Source of the DNA: Trematomus loennbergii
Taxonomy: Eukaryota; Chordata; Actinopteri; Perciformes; Nototheniidae
Direction of reading: 5' to 3'
Length of the DNA stretch: 64,000 nucleotides
Assembly: GCA_012861695.1 (NCBI GenBank)
Contig: JAAOOA010000262.1
Location: forward strand, 382,501-446,500
Shown here: positions 51,862 through 63,020 of the stretch, piece after piece
Layout of the letters: every line of letters starts with the position of its first letter
Numbering within the stretch: the first letter of the stretch is position 1
The notes under the pieces: generated by a model
What the model saw: the letters and a program-made list of their open reading frames with translations, nothing else
Databases searched by the model: none
What the model was told of the DNA's origin: nothing
Position numbers and translations under genes: made by a program

Positions 51862-52612
51862 TAGGGATGCCAGCGATTATTCGATTATTCTAATATTCGT
51901 TACAGTCTCCAGAATCGAACATTATTTTTAAAATTCGATTTTATTTATATATTTTTTTTTAATATTTATGTTTTTTTTTTTTTTCTGGTTCGGTTTCAAC
52001 CAAAATATAAATATAGACTAATGCTAATAATAGTAATAGTATTAATAATTGTAAATGACCATTGATCACACCACCAGTTACTGTAAACTTGGAGGAAGCC
52101 AGCAGCGCAGAGTGCTACACACGACCCCGCCCTCCCCTCCCCCCCCCTCCCCCCTCCCCTCCCCTCCCTCTCCGTCACACGTGCGATTGATTTATTGGCG
52201 ACAGAACAGTGAGAACTCAACTAAAGATGAACAGAGCGGCACGTCCACAGAAGAGTTCCTCGAACTACTTCGAACTGACAAGTGCAAATGAAGTCATATG
52301 CAAGCTCTGCGAAAATACTTTTTTTTTCTCTCCCGCGGGGGGGTTAGGGTTAGGGGTTAGGGTTAGGTGTTAGGGTTAGGGTTAGGGGTTAGGGTTAGGT
52401 TAGGTGTTAGGGTTAGGGTTAGTGTTAGGTTAGGGTTAGGGGTTAGGGTTAGGTTAGGGTTAGGGTTAGGGTTAGGGGTTAGGGTTAGGGTTAGGGTTGG
52501 GGTTAGGGGTTAGGGTTAGGTGTTAGGGTTAGGGGTGTCGAATAATCGATTAATATTCGCCAGGGCTGTCCGATTATCGATTATGATCACGGTCAGTTTC
52601 TGGCATCCCTAG
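51862..52612 (+). mobile_element. Nested hAT-like element with BED-finger remnant and telomere-like repeats
   Basis: Ends TAGGGATGCCAG and CTGGCATCCCTA are 12-bp inverted repeats. Flanks GTAAAAAG and GTAAATAA could be a decayed 8-base target duplication. From 52227 a frame reads MNRAARPQKSSSNYFELTSA and goes on with C-x2-C, the start of a BED zinc finger as in hAT transposases; it then runs into the G-rich repeat and stops. Most of the transposase is gone. Confidence 0.7.
52337..52540 (+). repeat. Interstitial telomere-like repeats (TTAGGG/TTAGGGG/TTAGGTG variants)
   Basis: About 200 bp of TTAGGG-type units with GGTTAGGGG, TTAGGTG and TTAGTG variants, located inside the hAT-like element. The irregular units and the position indicate internal repeat growth rather than a former chromosome end. 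Confidence 0.9.
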
Positions 52613-53450
52613 TAAATAAGTATTCGTGCTATGGTCTGCTAACACTAAAGCTCAAAGCACAACATACAAATATGAACCTGAGGCAGACAGTCCTATTTTC
52701 TATCTTTACACTCTGGATAAATCCGTCCCTCTTCGTGTCACAGAGTTGTTCCTGTCGTGCAAACATCACACAGGAACCTTTTGGCCCTGTTGGCGATAAC
52801 ACGTCTCGCTACAGGACAACACAGCACATAATGCGCTGCTCAATTATCCGTACAGACAGATGGTGCGTTGGAGGTGAAGCAGGGCGTGGGACCTCTGCGT
52901 GTAGTCACATATTAACCACTGATTCAACTTCACCTTTGAGCCCGTGGTGGACGTGATGTCGGTTGGGTTTGGCTTCGTTGAACACACCCTCCTCTCTGTA
53001 TCCTCTTCACTTCCCCTTCGCTCCCCCCGACTGCAGAGCGACCAGCCATAGCTTGCAGCGAGCCGTGCATGACTTAATCTGAGTCAGTCATGAGATTATC
53101 CACGGGGCTTATTGGTATTATTGCCGGATGTGGCTCGTTGCATTTCAGAGAGCAGCAGAATTCATTTCACTTAACGTGCGCTTTGAGGAGTGATGCTTCA
53201 GAGGCACGGGGGCGACTGATGACCCTGCAAGACCCGCTTAAAGTGTCCAATGGCGACACACCTGTATATCCTGCTTTTTGACCCGTGTGTGTTTTACATA
53301 TTTGAGCCTGCTTCCTTTAAAACATCAAGCTGTCAGGTGCTAGAGGGATTGACTTCCTGATGACTGAAAAAACCTTTACTCAAGGTCCACTTACATGCTT
53401 TTTCCTGGGTTGTTTAACAAGGGATTTTTGCTCATTCAGTCACGTTCAAG

Positions 53451-54642
53451 TAGGGCTGTGCGATTATGGCAAAAATCATTATCACGATTATTTTGGTCAA
53501 TAATTGATTATTAAATACAATTATTCATTGACTTTGAAAACATCCATTTATTGAACTTTAAAACAAATAGAAATAATAATTTGACAGTATCTTTTTAACT
53601 GTTGATTTCCCTGAACGTATAATTCAACTGAAAAACCAATACACAAATAAATAATATATTTAAATAAATAATATCAAAATAATAAATACCAATAACAAAT
53701 ATTTTTGGAGCGCACTTCAACAAGCTACTAAACATATAAATGTGATAAATCAAATAAATGAGACTAAAGTAATGAGAAACATCTGTAATGTAAAATAAAC
53801 AAATCTGCTTTAACGGCTTTGAGGTTTGAGTTAAAAGGTTCATTAAGACGCCTTTTATTGACTCAAAATCATAACTGTTCTTTGGCGGATAATTAAATAT
53901 CAAATTGTTGTTCTTTTCAGATGAAGGATCTCATCAAATCTAAAGCTTATTAAGGATAAAAGAATAAATGAGAATATCAAGAAAGTCATTTTCACACTAA
54001 CAGCAAATGAAACGATTAAAATATTTCTGGCACACCCAGCTGATTAATCAATGTCAAATAAGCTTCCCAAAACTGTGACATTGAAATTAATTTGAGTAAA
54101 TAAAGATATAAACTGCGATGGATTATATTTCAGCAGTCATTTTGAAGTCTAAACTGATTCCTACATCCTCCTTTAAGATAAGATAATAGATAAGATAAGA
54201 TAAGATAAGACCTGTATTAATCCCGTTGGGACATTCAGTAGTTCAACAGCAACAGGGTGAGATTGAAAAACAGGACAGCACAGATTCATACAATTAAGGA
54301 TAAGATCAAAGTTAATTAATATATAATATAATAATAATAATATATATATATAATAATAATAATAATAATATAATATATAATAATAATAATATAATATAAT
54401 ATAATTATTATATTAAAATTATTATAATTATAATTATTTTTGTACACGTTTTTCAGTTGAATTATACGTTCAGGGTAATCAACAGTTAAAAAGATACTGT
54501 TCAAATTATTATTTGTATTTGTTTTAAAGTTCAATAAATAGATTTTTTCAAAGTCAATGAATAATCGTATTTAATAATCGTGATATCAATTATTGACCCA
54601 AATAATCGTGATTATGATTTTGGCCATAACCGCACAGCCCTA
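53451..54642. mobile_element. hAT-like foldback element with ~195-bp inverted ends
   Basis: TAGGGCTGTGCGATTATGGC at the left and GCCATAACCGCACAGCCCTA at the right open inverted repeats that stay alignable for about 195 bp (to about 53645 and 54450). The interior has no transposase. It contains a reverse-oriented retroposon tail and an ATA/TAA-rich tract (54318-54430). No clear target duplication was seen. Confidence 0.85.
54174..54305 (-). mobile_element. Retroposon 3' tail, reverse orientation, inside the foldback element
   Basis: A GATAAGATAAGATAAG run followed by ACCTGTATTAATCCCGTTGGGACATTC is the reverse of the common fish tail with a GGGATCAATAAAGT-like core, as at 12597. Confidence 0.5.
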
Positions 54643-56738
54643 TGTGAAACTGTGTATTTTATGTCCAGTAATTGTGTCGGATGGTAGAAATCAATGGCTT
54701 GAAATGAGATATATTCAGGAGGACAGGAGAGGTGAAGTGTTGCAAAACGAGCAGAGACTTTGGCCGGCTCATTTGTGAACCGACTGGTTAATTGTTAACT
54801 GGGAGATAAACGCTGTGTATTTGCTGTTCGTCTGCACAGCGCGGCCTTGGAGAGCGGCCAGCCTCATCACAGCAGCTCAACTGTTCAATACACAATTCTC
54901 CGAAGCTGTCAATAATTCACCGCTGCTTGGTGATGTCTGCTGCTTAAGCCACACTGGAGGAAAGGAAATCAATGGGCGGGAGAAATTATAATTTCACTTT
55001 CATGCTTTCTTTAACCTTAACCTCTCTGACTTGGATCAGTGGTTTCCACGGTCACCCCGGGTGACGGTGACGGTCTGTCACAGTCTGTGATCCTGAGCCG
55101 AGAGGAAACCAGATATTTATGATGTGGCAGTATCATCCAGAGTCAGAGCTGAAAAGAAAATCCTCTTCCAGATTCTGTTCTCTGCTTTCACCTTTGAACT
55201 CTCTGATTTCCTGCTAAAACGTTCAATAAATGTTCACTTTGTTTTCCCACATGGACAATGTCATATTCTGCCCTTCATGAAAGCTTCATGTGTCACATGT
55301 TAAAACCATTCACCTTCATGGCTGCAGTATCACATAGCATTTCATTCCCCCAAAATATAGCTTGACATTAAAATATTTTTGTAACTCAAAATGATTATTT
55401 GACCTTTTGCGTTTTATGGGAAGATGATCTATTCTCCTACCTGTTCACTCAGAATGAAGATCCAGCCAGCAGCTAGTTAGCTTAGCTTAGCATAAAGACT
55501 TCAAACAGGGGAAAACAGCTCTCTTAAAAGGCAACCTATCAAAAAGAAATCTCTCTAATGAACTCATAATATCTCTTTTTTTTGTATTATTGTTGTCATA
55601 TTTTGTAATCTTGCTTGATATGTATTATATTACAGACACCAGAGTGGTCTTAATCTTGTATTTCAAAACACACTATGGCATCTCGGGTTGATCTCAGCGA
55701 CCTGTGTCCTTTGTCCAAACAACATGACTAACTGTTGTGTCTAAATATGTTCTAATCATACAGATTCTTTAAAACAAGCCATTGTTATGAGATGAGTTGC
55801 TGATTGCAAGCTTTGCTCAGACCCAGTTATGTGTGAAAAGGAATAATGGCCTTAAAGTTTAAAAACACTAACTCACATGACTTTAAGTCCCAGGGGAAGC
55901 CTTAAGAAAATGCTGACGGAGCTGCACCTGGGACATTTAAATCAGCTGTTCAACATCTACTTCATTTAAAACCTACACAGCGACCTACATTTCTTAACAG
56001 CAGCAATGGCACTGAATGAATGCAATAAAAAGTATTAGATGTGTAGATTAGAAAAGGTGTCCTAATGAGCACATCCTAAGTGATGTTCTGCTGACTGATC
56101 GTACCTCCTAATTGAGTAATTACCTCCATTTACTTTGGGTTTGGGCGTACGAGGCCGGATGGTGTCCGATGTTGGTCCATTCTCTGTGTCCTAATGGGCC
56201 CCGAGGAGCCAGGGCTTTTCTGATAATGAGAGGAACATTAACATTCACTCATCTGCCCATTAGATGCCAATGATCCGCTGCACGGCCGTTAGTTCTTGTT
56301 GTGTGGGTGTGTGCGCTAAGCTATGATCGTCTATTATGTTTCACGCATAGAAGAACTACTTTCTCCGCCTCAGGAAAACACAAAGGGCTTTGTCGTGATG
56401 CATTAGTTATGGTAGTGACTCTTGGAAAGTCAAAACATCTAAATAATCATGAAATTGTAACTGAAGGGGAAACAAAGGCTGCCAGTTACTTATTGCGCTT
56501 ATTGCAAATGTGTATGAGTTCAAAACAGTAATGGAAACCAAATCAAATCAAACACATGGCTTCCTCAATTGAATGTATTTTCTGCAACTCAACAGTGATG
56601 AACCACTTGATGTAAAGCACCTCCTTAATGCTGATTGGAGGAGTTAAGATGAACATGTTCTGAAACTTTTATTTTATTGCAAAAACCTATTTTGGGGTTC
56701 TTGTGTCAGAAGCTAAACCTCTTCTTCTGTCCTTGCAG
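54643..56738. other. Non-coding end of the EC2/EC3 intron
   Basis: 55465-55545 is a dispersed-repeat piece (GTTAGCTTAGCTTAGCATAAAGAC) shared with 12945-13020. 56090-56300 is GC-richer with TAATTGAGTAATTACC and may be regulatory. No exon was recognised. Confidence 0.45.
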
Positions 56739-58975
56739 GTCAGAGCAAACGATGCAGACACCGGAACCAACGGAGAGATTGACTACAGCCTCCATCAGGC
56801 ATCTGAGGCGGTCCAGAGGCTTCTGCGGATCGACCGGTCTACGGGCGTTATCTACGTCAAGGGGCTGGTGGACCGCGAGGAGGAAAGCTTCCTCAAGTTC
56901 TTTGTGTACGCCAAAGATCGTGGGCCCAACTCCAAGAGCTCCAAAGTCGTGGTGACCATCAACGTCAGGGACCAGAACGACAACTCCCCTGCCATCGAGA
57001 TCCGTGGTATCGGTTTGGTGACGCACCACAACGGGGTGGCCAACATCTCTGAGGACATGCCCATCGGCACACCTGTGGCGTTGGTCCAGGTGTCGGACCG
57101 TGACGAGGGGGAAAATGCAGTGGTGACGTGCGTGGTTGCCGGTGACGTCCCCTTTCAGCTCCGACCTGCAAGTGAGTCCTCCAACGATCGGAAGAGGAAG
57201 TACTTCTTGCAGACAACTACCTTGCTGGATTATGAGAATATTAAGTATTACTTGATTGAAATTGTCGCTGTGGATTCTGGAAACCCTGCCCTGTCCAGCA
57301 GCAACTCCCTCAAAGTACAGGTCACAGACATTAATGACAACACGCCAACCTTTTCCCCGACACGAGTTGAGGTGGACTTTGCAGAGGGCAACCAGCCAGG
57401 TGACAAGGTGCTGGTCATCACGGCGGCAGATGCAGACAGCGGCTCTAACGAAGAGCTGGTCTACAGCATCATCGACCTCCATGCCAACAGGCTCTTTGAA
57501 ATCCAATCCAACTCTGGAGAGATCCGTGTGAAGAACATGCTGGATCGAGAAGAGACGGAGCAGTATGAGTTTCGAGTGGCGGCAGCTGACAAGGGCATTC
57601 CTAGCAAAACTGGCACTGCTACCGTTGTGATTAATGTTCTGGACCGCAATGACAATGACCCAAAGTTTATGCTGAGCGGCTACAGCTTCTCCGTCATTGA
57701 GAACATGCTTCCACTGAATCCTGTTGGTGTTGTGACCGTCACTGATGCAGATAAGGGTGAGAACGCCCGGGTGAGGCTGTATGTGGAACCGGACAATGGT
57801 AAATTTATCATCCAGAACGGCACAGGAACCATCCTGTCCAGCATATCCTTCGACCGCGAGAAGGAGAGCACCTACTCCTTCCGGCTGAAGGCTGTAGATG
57901 CTGGTGACCCACCTCGATCCTCCTATGTTGGGGTGACTATCAACGTCCTGGACGAGAATGACAATGCTCCCTACGTCACCAAACCAGCTAACTCCTCCTA
58001 CAAGTACATGTCACCCGTCACCCGCTTGACACCCGTGTGGAGGTAGTAGAGGCTGAAGACATTGACTCTGGACCCAATGCTGAGCTAGTCTACACCATCA
58101 CAGGCGGCAACCCGTACGACCTGTTCTACATCTCGCCCAACAGCGGAGAGATCACACTGGTGGAGGAGTTCACCGGCAAACACAACGGGCTTCACCGCCT
58201 GGTGGTGAAAGTCAGCGATAAAGGCAAACCTCCTCGCCACACCACCGCCTTAGTCCACGTTTTTGTCAATGACACCAAGTCCAATGTGTCCCTCATCGAG
58301 GCACTTGTTGGACACAGTCTCTACACCCCTCTGGACAGGGACATTGCCGGAGATCCCAACTACGCCCTCGCTCAGCGCAGCAACATCCTGTATGGCAGCC
58401 TCGCGGGTATTGCTGGTGTGATTATGGTCATTGTCGCGGTGGTAGTAATCAGACACGGCTGCAGAAGGACACCAAGAGTGGCTACCAGGCCGGCAAGAAG
58501 GAGAGCAAGGACCTTTACGCTCCCAAGCAAGGCCCCAAAAATGGCAAAGGGAAGAAGAGCAAAAGGGAAAAGCTCCCAAACCGGCGAAGCCAGTGGAGGA
58601 GGACGAGGAGGCCAGCCTGCAGAAAGGCCTCAAGTTCAACCTCATCAACGAAAATGTAAATGATAGTCCCAGAATCCACTTGCCCCTTAACTACCCCCGG
58701 GAAGCCCCGATCTGGGACGTCACTACCGCTCTAACTCCCCTCTACCCTCCATCATGCTGCAGCCACAGTCGCCCTCCGCCTCCAAGAAGCACCAGGCTGT
58801 TCAGGACCTCCCCGCCACCAACACCTTCGTGGGAACGGGCGACAACACCTCAACAGGCTCCGACCAATATTCGGATTACAGCTACAAGGCCAACCCCCAA
58901 ATACAGCAGCAACAGGTAGGAGACTACGCAAACACGTACCAAAGGGACATCTATTGGACCAACCGGGTGTGGTAG
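56739..58975 (+). CDS. pcdh1: Protocadherin-1, large coding exon: EC3-EC7, transmembrane segment, cytoplasmic tail (short isoform)
   Basis: The exon begins VRANDADTG right after the acceptor at 56738. Calcium-binding linkers mark the ends of EC3 (DQNDNSP, ~residue 347), EC4 (DINDNTP, ~467), EC5 (DRNDNDP, ~571) and EC6 (DENDNAP, ~674). EC7 ends near VHVFVNDT (~780). LDRE motifs and N-glycosylation sites (NISE, NGT, NSS, NVS) recur. A transmembrane helix follows SNILYGSLAG (~818-842). The tail carries delta-1 conserved motifs: a KFNL…DSPRIHLPLNYP block, SPSASKKHQAVQDLP, and NTFVGTGDNTSTGSDQYSDYSY. EC4's EIRGIGLVTH points to PCDH1 rather than PCDH7, 9 or 11. Four apparent one-base losses occur at about 58026, 58452-58457, 58561-58566 (AAAAGGG) and 58694-58698 (C run), moving the frame 0 to 2 to 1 to 0 to 2. 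With those four counted, the exon is exactly 747 codons including the TAG. The whole protein is then about 1016 residues, close to the ~1060 of the human short form. Whether this is the a or b fish paralogue is unknown. Confidence 0.93.
58910..58921 (+). other. pcdh1: Alternative splice donor within the last visible pcdh1 exon
   Basis: CAACAG|GTAGGAG gives a donor after 58915. Splicing here would use 56739-58915, exactly 727 codons once the four apparent lost bases are counted, so the intron is phase 0. Without splicing, translation continues VGDYANTYQRDIYWTNRVW and stops at 58975. Human PCDH1 has the same arrangement: a short form that reads into VG… after this point, and a long form with the RRVTF motif encoded by later exons. 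Those later exons were not found before 64000. Confidence 0.75.
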
Positions 58976-60785
58976 TCACGCTGGGACTTATTTTGCAAAG
59001 CCGATATTCTTCCACCAAAGCTGCACTGATTCCCCTGCACAGCACCCACTTCCAAACGGCTGTTTATTTTTTGGTTTGGTTTGGATGTGTTCACCATTTT
59101 CTGTTCTGTTCTTTTTGTTTTTTGGACATCACACTATTCACACCATGAAATATTGCATAAGGGATAGACCAAATATGGGTATACCAATATTTATCTGCTG
59201 TTATTTGGAGACCATAATCCCCCAAAATGAACTCTGATGATCCAGAACATGCGTGAGGGTTAATGATATACTGAGGGTATATACTGAGGGTATATACTGA
59301 TATACTGAGGGTATATAATGATATACTGTATGTTTGTGTTGATTTATTTTGCTGTGGTTGATTTTCTACAATTACACGTTATTGAATTATAAGTTCCTGA
59401 AATGTTACAAGCATTACAAGTCTTACAAAGCCAGTAAAACAAAAATAAGGGCATACTTTTGATATATGAAGATGTCAATTATGGTTCATTTTTGATATCC
59501 TATATGGGTCTATCCTTAACTTCTATGTGTTTTCCCTTTGTTTCATTTGTGTCCACCTTTTTTCACTAAATGAAGGAGTTATTATTCACAAGTGTTTTGA
59601 CTGCGACCATTGAGACGTTCACTCTGACATCCTCATTAAGTCTGAATGTGTTTTCTTTTCTTTCTGGAGGGCTGATTCTGGGTTTGAAAGCTGCTCTTTA
59701 ATGCCGGATCAGCTTGTTGGAGTGTGACAAAGAAGAGTGACTGAGTTTTTATTTGTTGGTACCCATTGCCATTGTTTCGTGGCTTTTCTTTGGCCAGGAA
59801 CTAAACTGGCTTATAGGAGCACTTCAGAGTGTTTCCATCCAGTTCAAACCAATTTAAGTAATTTCTGCTCGGTCAGGGAGCCAGGCAGTGAAGACAAGAA
59901 GAAAGGGAATACAAGAGGAAGGAGGGAGGGTTGTTAAAAAGCCAATACATATGAAGGTACACTAAATACAACCATTTCCTAACCTCCTGTCAGTCAGCTG
60001 AAATACGACTTTTAATTTTGCCGTGTTCCCAATCACTGGGGTTTCAAAAAAGTCAATTGTTTGCACAGATTAATGGCAGGTAATTTTCCAGGCGCCCGCT
60101 TTCGCCTTCTTCTTTTACCCAGAGTGCCTTGCTCTATTCTATTTAATGTAAAAACGGGGGGGGGGGGGGGGGGGGGGGGGGTAGAGATAGGTGCCATTAA
60201 CGGCGTGACGGTGACGAGCTCTCACGCCACATCGGCTGTTTTTCTGATACACTACAAATGTCACATGCACTGTGAAGACCGTGGAGACAATCACATTGAA
60301 GATGTTCATGCTGTAAATATATATGTTGAAATTTTGCTTTTGTTTTGTACATTCATCTGCTGTTTCTGTTGCAACATTATGGTGTGTGTCCAGTGTGTGT
60401 GTGGTGTGTGCTTAACAAGGACATTTCATTGTTCTCCCTGCTTTCTAAAGACTTTCTGTTCACCTGTACCAAAGACTCACTAACACACACACACACACAC
60501 ACACTGCATATTGACTGTCATCACCATCGCATATATACGGAGCAGACTGTTTCCTTGTCCGGCCGGTGTTAGCAGCCTGTTAGCGCTCATGCTAGGTTAA
60601 TATTTAACCTGCAAACACCTGAGCTGGCACTTCAGATTTTAAAGACGCACGGCCTCATATCGACCCCATCACACACCATGGTGTACTCTTCTCTGGGGAA
60701 AGACATGTACAGTGTTTTGTTTGTTGTGTTTTTTACCGTTAAAAGCAGATTCTATTTCAATAAACATGTTGCTTAAATGTTTTCT
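58976..60785 (+). other. pcdh1: Inferred 3' UTR of short-isoform pcdh1
   Basis: No coding signal follows the stop at 58975. The region is AT-rich with a short ~13-bp tandem block (GGGTATATACTGA, about 59266-59330), a G26 tract at 60156-60181 and a short CA tract at 60484-60503. A canonical AATAAA lies at 60759-60764, followed by a T-rich stretch, which makes it a plausible 3' end about 1.8 kb after the stop. In the spliced long isoform the same DNA would be intron. The assignment is inference from position and the signal. Confidence 0.5.
60759..60764 (+). terminator. pcdh1: Candidate polyadenylation signal (AATAAA)
   Basis: TTTCAATAAACATG is preceded by a T/GT-rich stretch and followed by a T-rich one. 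It is the first well-placed canonical signal I noticed downstream of the short-isoform stop. AATAAA is frequent in AT-rich DNA, so the call is tentative. Confidence 0.4.
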
Positions 60786-62290
60786 AAAAAGTGGCGCTTT
60801 CTCTCTCTCTGCATTCATTGGGTGGTTAAAGTGGGCGGGGTTACAAACAGGAAGTGGGAAGAGGTACAGTATTCCATGTTCATATCCATTCCTCACACGG
60901 AGAGACAGTGTATGTTCACACACGACAGGATGCATATTTGAAGTCCATTTATATTTTAAATTCTTTCTTAATGAACAAACTTTATTGACAGGTTTAAAGC
61001 AGACGGTGAACAGGAAGAAATGTACAGCTAAACAAAACATTACAATTTGAATGCTAATTAGGTCAAAATAAAGATATACTGTGTTAGACATGTCGAGCGG
61101 CAACATCAACGACTCCATTAATCAATCTACAGAAAACTATTGAGATCATTGATTATGGCATTATTTTCATGCAAATTAAAAAAACGTTTTAATTTTAAAA
61201 GTGAATATCTTTGCGATTTGGTCTGAGAAAAAGTAGAATATGAGTATTATGTAAGATGGACATTGATCAACTTTTCTGACATGTTTTGATTACTGTTATT
61301 TATATACAGGATTCAAGGCTTCAAGTAGACATGTCGAGCGGCAACATCAACGACTCCATTAATCAATCTACAGAAAACTATTCAGATCATTGATTATTTA
61401 TTTTCATGCAAAATAAAAAAAACGTTTTAATTTTAAAAGTGAATATCTAATATATCTCTATATAACATTTGATCAACTTTTCTGACATGTTTTGATTTCT
61501 GTTATTTATACAGGATTCAAGCTTCAAGTATTGATAGTTCGATCAAAAATATGAGGGTGCAAATGGTGCTAGGAAGTGCATTGAATAAATAATGGGATGT
61601 AACTTTATCCAGTGGATGATTTACACGCATCTATGATAGATACGATTAAGGAGGTTATTGATCCAGCGCAGGGAATGTCAAGCAATGAAGCTTCAAGAAC
61701 AGATGCACAGACACGTATGGCTTCATCATAGCCAGGTTGTATCCAGAGAGGTTATGTTTACACTCACATTGGAAAGGGAATTGTACTGACATGCTGTTAC
61801 TCAGAGAGTGGCATTCATAAATGTCACAATCAGAAATGTTATTCATTTTTATGCAGTGACTGCGTTTTACAATAAATATGGATCATATGTTTCTATAGAT
61901 GCTGCATATTTACCTTGTGACCACAGCTGGAGGCTCAAGGTGAATTCAGAGTTTACATGGAGATGTATTCAAAAGTAATGTTGTGCTGCTCGGAGGACCA
62001 GAGGGAATGTTAGCTTCATTAAAATAACACATAAGTAAGTACTCGCATCAACTACATTCATGTATATATTTATATGAATGTATATAATAATATAACAAAG
62101 ATCTAGTAAAAAGTAATAGTTACTACAAGAACGGTATAACTATATCAATTTTCTTTGTATTGGTTATTCTTTTATAAAAATATTGTATCAATACAAATAA
62201 ATTAATAAAGTAGAAATTGAGAAAATAGATCAAATATAGCAGAATGACCCAAAAAAAGCTTTAAAAAACAACATTTTCTCTTCATCACGT
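60786..62290. other. Non-coding; two-copy tandem duplication at 61085-61530
   Basis: GACATGTCGAGCGGCAACAT… through AACGTTTTAATTTTAAAAGTGAATATCT occurs at 61087-61210 and 61328-61450. The following GATCAACTTTTCTGACATG…GATTCAAG…CTTCAAGTA block recurs at about 61264 and 61468. Identity is high, so the duplication is fairly recent. No gene features. Confidence 0.8.
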
Positions 62291-62349
62291 CCACATGAAC
62301 CATTGTGTCACTTTAAGTCCACAGCTGCCTACCTGTTGGCATGTCGCTT

Positions 62350-62359
62350 CACACACACA

Positions 62360-62398
<39 letters not shown>

Positions 62399-62697
62399 AC
62401 ACACACACATGCTTTTGGACCTTGTATATGCAGCAAGCGGCACACAAAGGACCAAAGATCAAAACATTACCGGGCAGGTGCCGAACCAGCCGAGTCAAAG
62501 GTCAATATCACTCAGAAACAGTTATTAGCAGTGAAGAGGGTCAAAGGTCAATGAGGACACACACACACACACACACACACACCACACACACACACCCCGC
62601 TCTTCTGGAGTCCACATTAACATTCGGCGGTGTCCTTCTTGCTTTTAACGCTGACCAACTCGGCTGTCTCTATGGTAACACAACGACCTGTGTGTGC

Positions 62698-62728
<31 letters not shown>

Positions 62729-62896
62729 CATGTGTGTGTGGGTATGTGTGTGTGGTGTGCTGACTCATAGTACTGACCAACCTCCCTCCTTCCCCCCCCA
62801 TCTCCCCCTTCCATCCAACACAAGCCCTCCTTCTTTGGAAAGCTTTGCCCTTTGAATGAAGAGACGAGCATGTGGGTGTGTGTGTGGTGTGTGTGT

Positions 62897-62943
<47 letters not shown>

Positions 62944-62955
62944 TGTGTGTGTGGG
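62350..62955. repeat. CA and TG microsatellite cluster
   Basis: CA at 62350-62410 and 62557-62596; TG at 62690-62757 and 62872-62954. Interruptions are mostly CACCACA and GTGGTG, consistent with single missing bases. Confidence 0.94.
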
Positions 62956-63020
62956 CCTGTCATTCAGTTTATATAAGCTCTGTGCTCTCTCCCACACACT
63001 GATTTCATGGACTGCTCAGT

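Larger units (their letters stand above)
51811..52670 (+). mobile_element. Truncated TTAA-type element interrupted by a nested hAT-like element
   Basis: AGGGGCCATATTATGCTTTTTG…CCCTTTCCTCTAGTGT (51811-51855) matches the element end at 2186-2232. After the insertion, TATGGTCTGCTAACAC (from 52630) resembles the continuation GAATGGTCTGCAAAGGC at 2258. The insertion at 51862-52612 therefore landed inside an older copy. Confidence 0.6.
50401..56738 (+). other. pcdh1: pcdh1 intron between EC2 and EC3 (phase 0, ~6.3 kb)
   Basis: The intron starts GTCAGT and ends CTTCTTCTGTCCTTGCAG. Both flanking exons keep codon phase 0 (…VLQ|VRAND…). It carries an ACAA microsatellite, a truncated TTAA-type element with a nested hAT-like element (51811-52612), a second hAT-like element with long inverted ends (53451-54642) and two stretches that look like possible conserved non-coding DNA (about 53030-53220 and 56090-56300). 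Confidence 0.88.

Noticed and set aside
52337..52540. Telomere or chromosome-fusion site
   Set aside because: The repeats are irregular, only ~200 bp, and enclosed by the ends of a hAT-like element.
52672..52956. Open frame starting with a signal-like peptide (MNLRQTVLFSIFTLW…)
   Set aside because: The sequence after the hydrophobic start looks random, there is no splice support, and it lies in the EC2/EC3 intron next to a transposon.
49592..58975. pcdh1 as a pseudogene
   Set aside because: All breaks are single-base losses of the same direction. Splice sites, domain order and motifs are intact, and exon lengths become exact with five bases counted back.
60061..60483. 140-codon open frame after pcdh1
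   Set aside because: It crosses a G26 tract, has no recognisable domain, and lies in the inferred 3' UTR.
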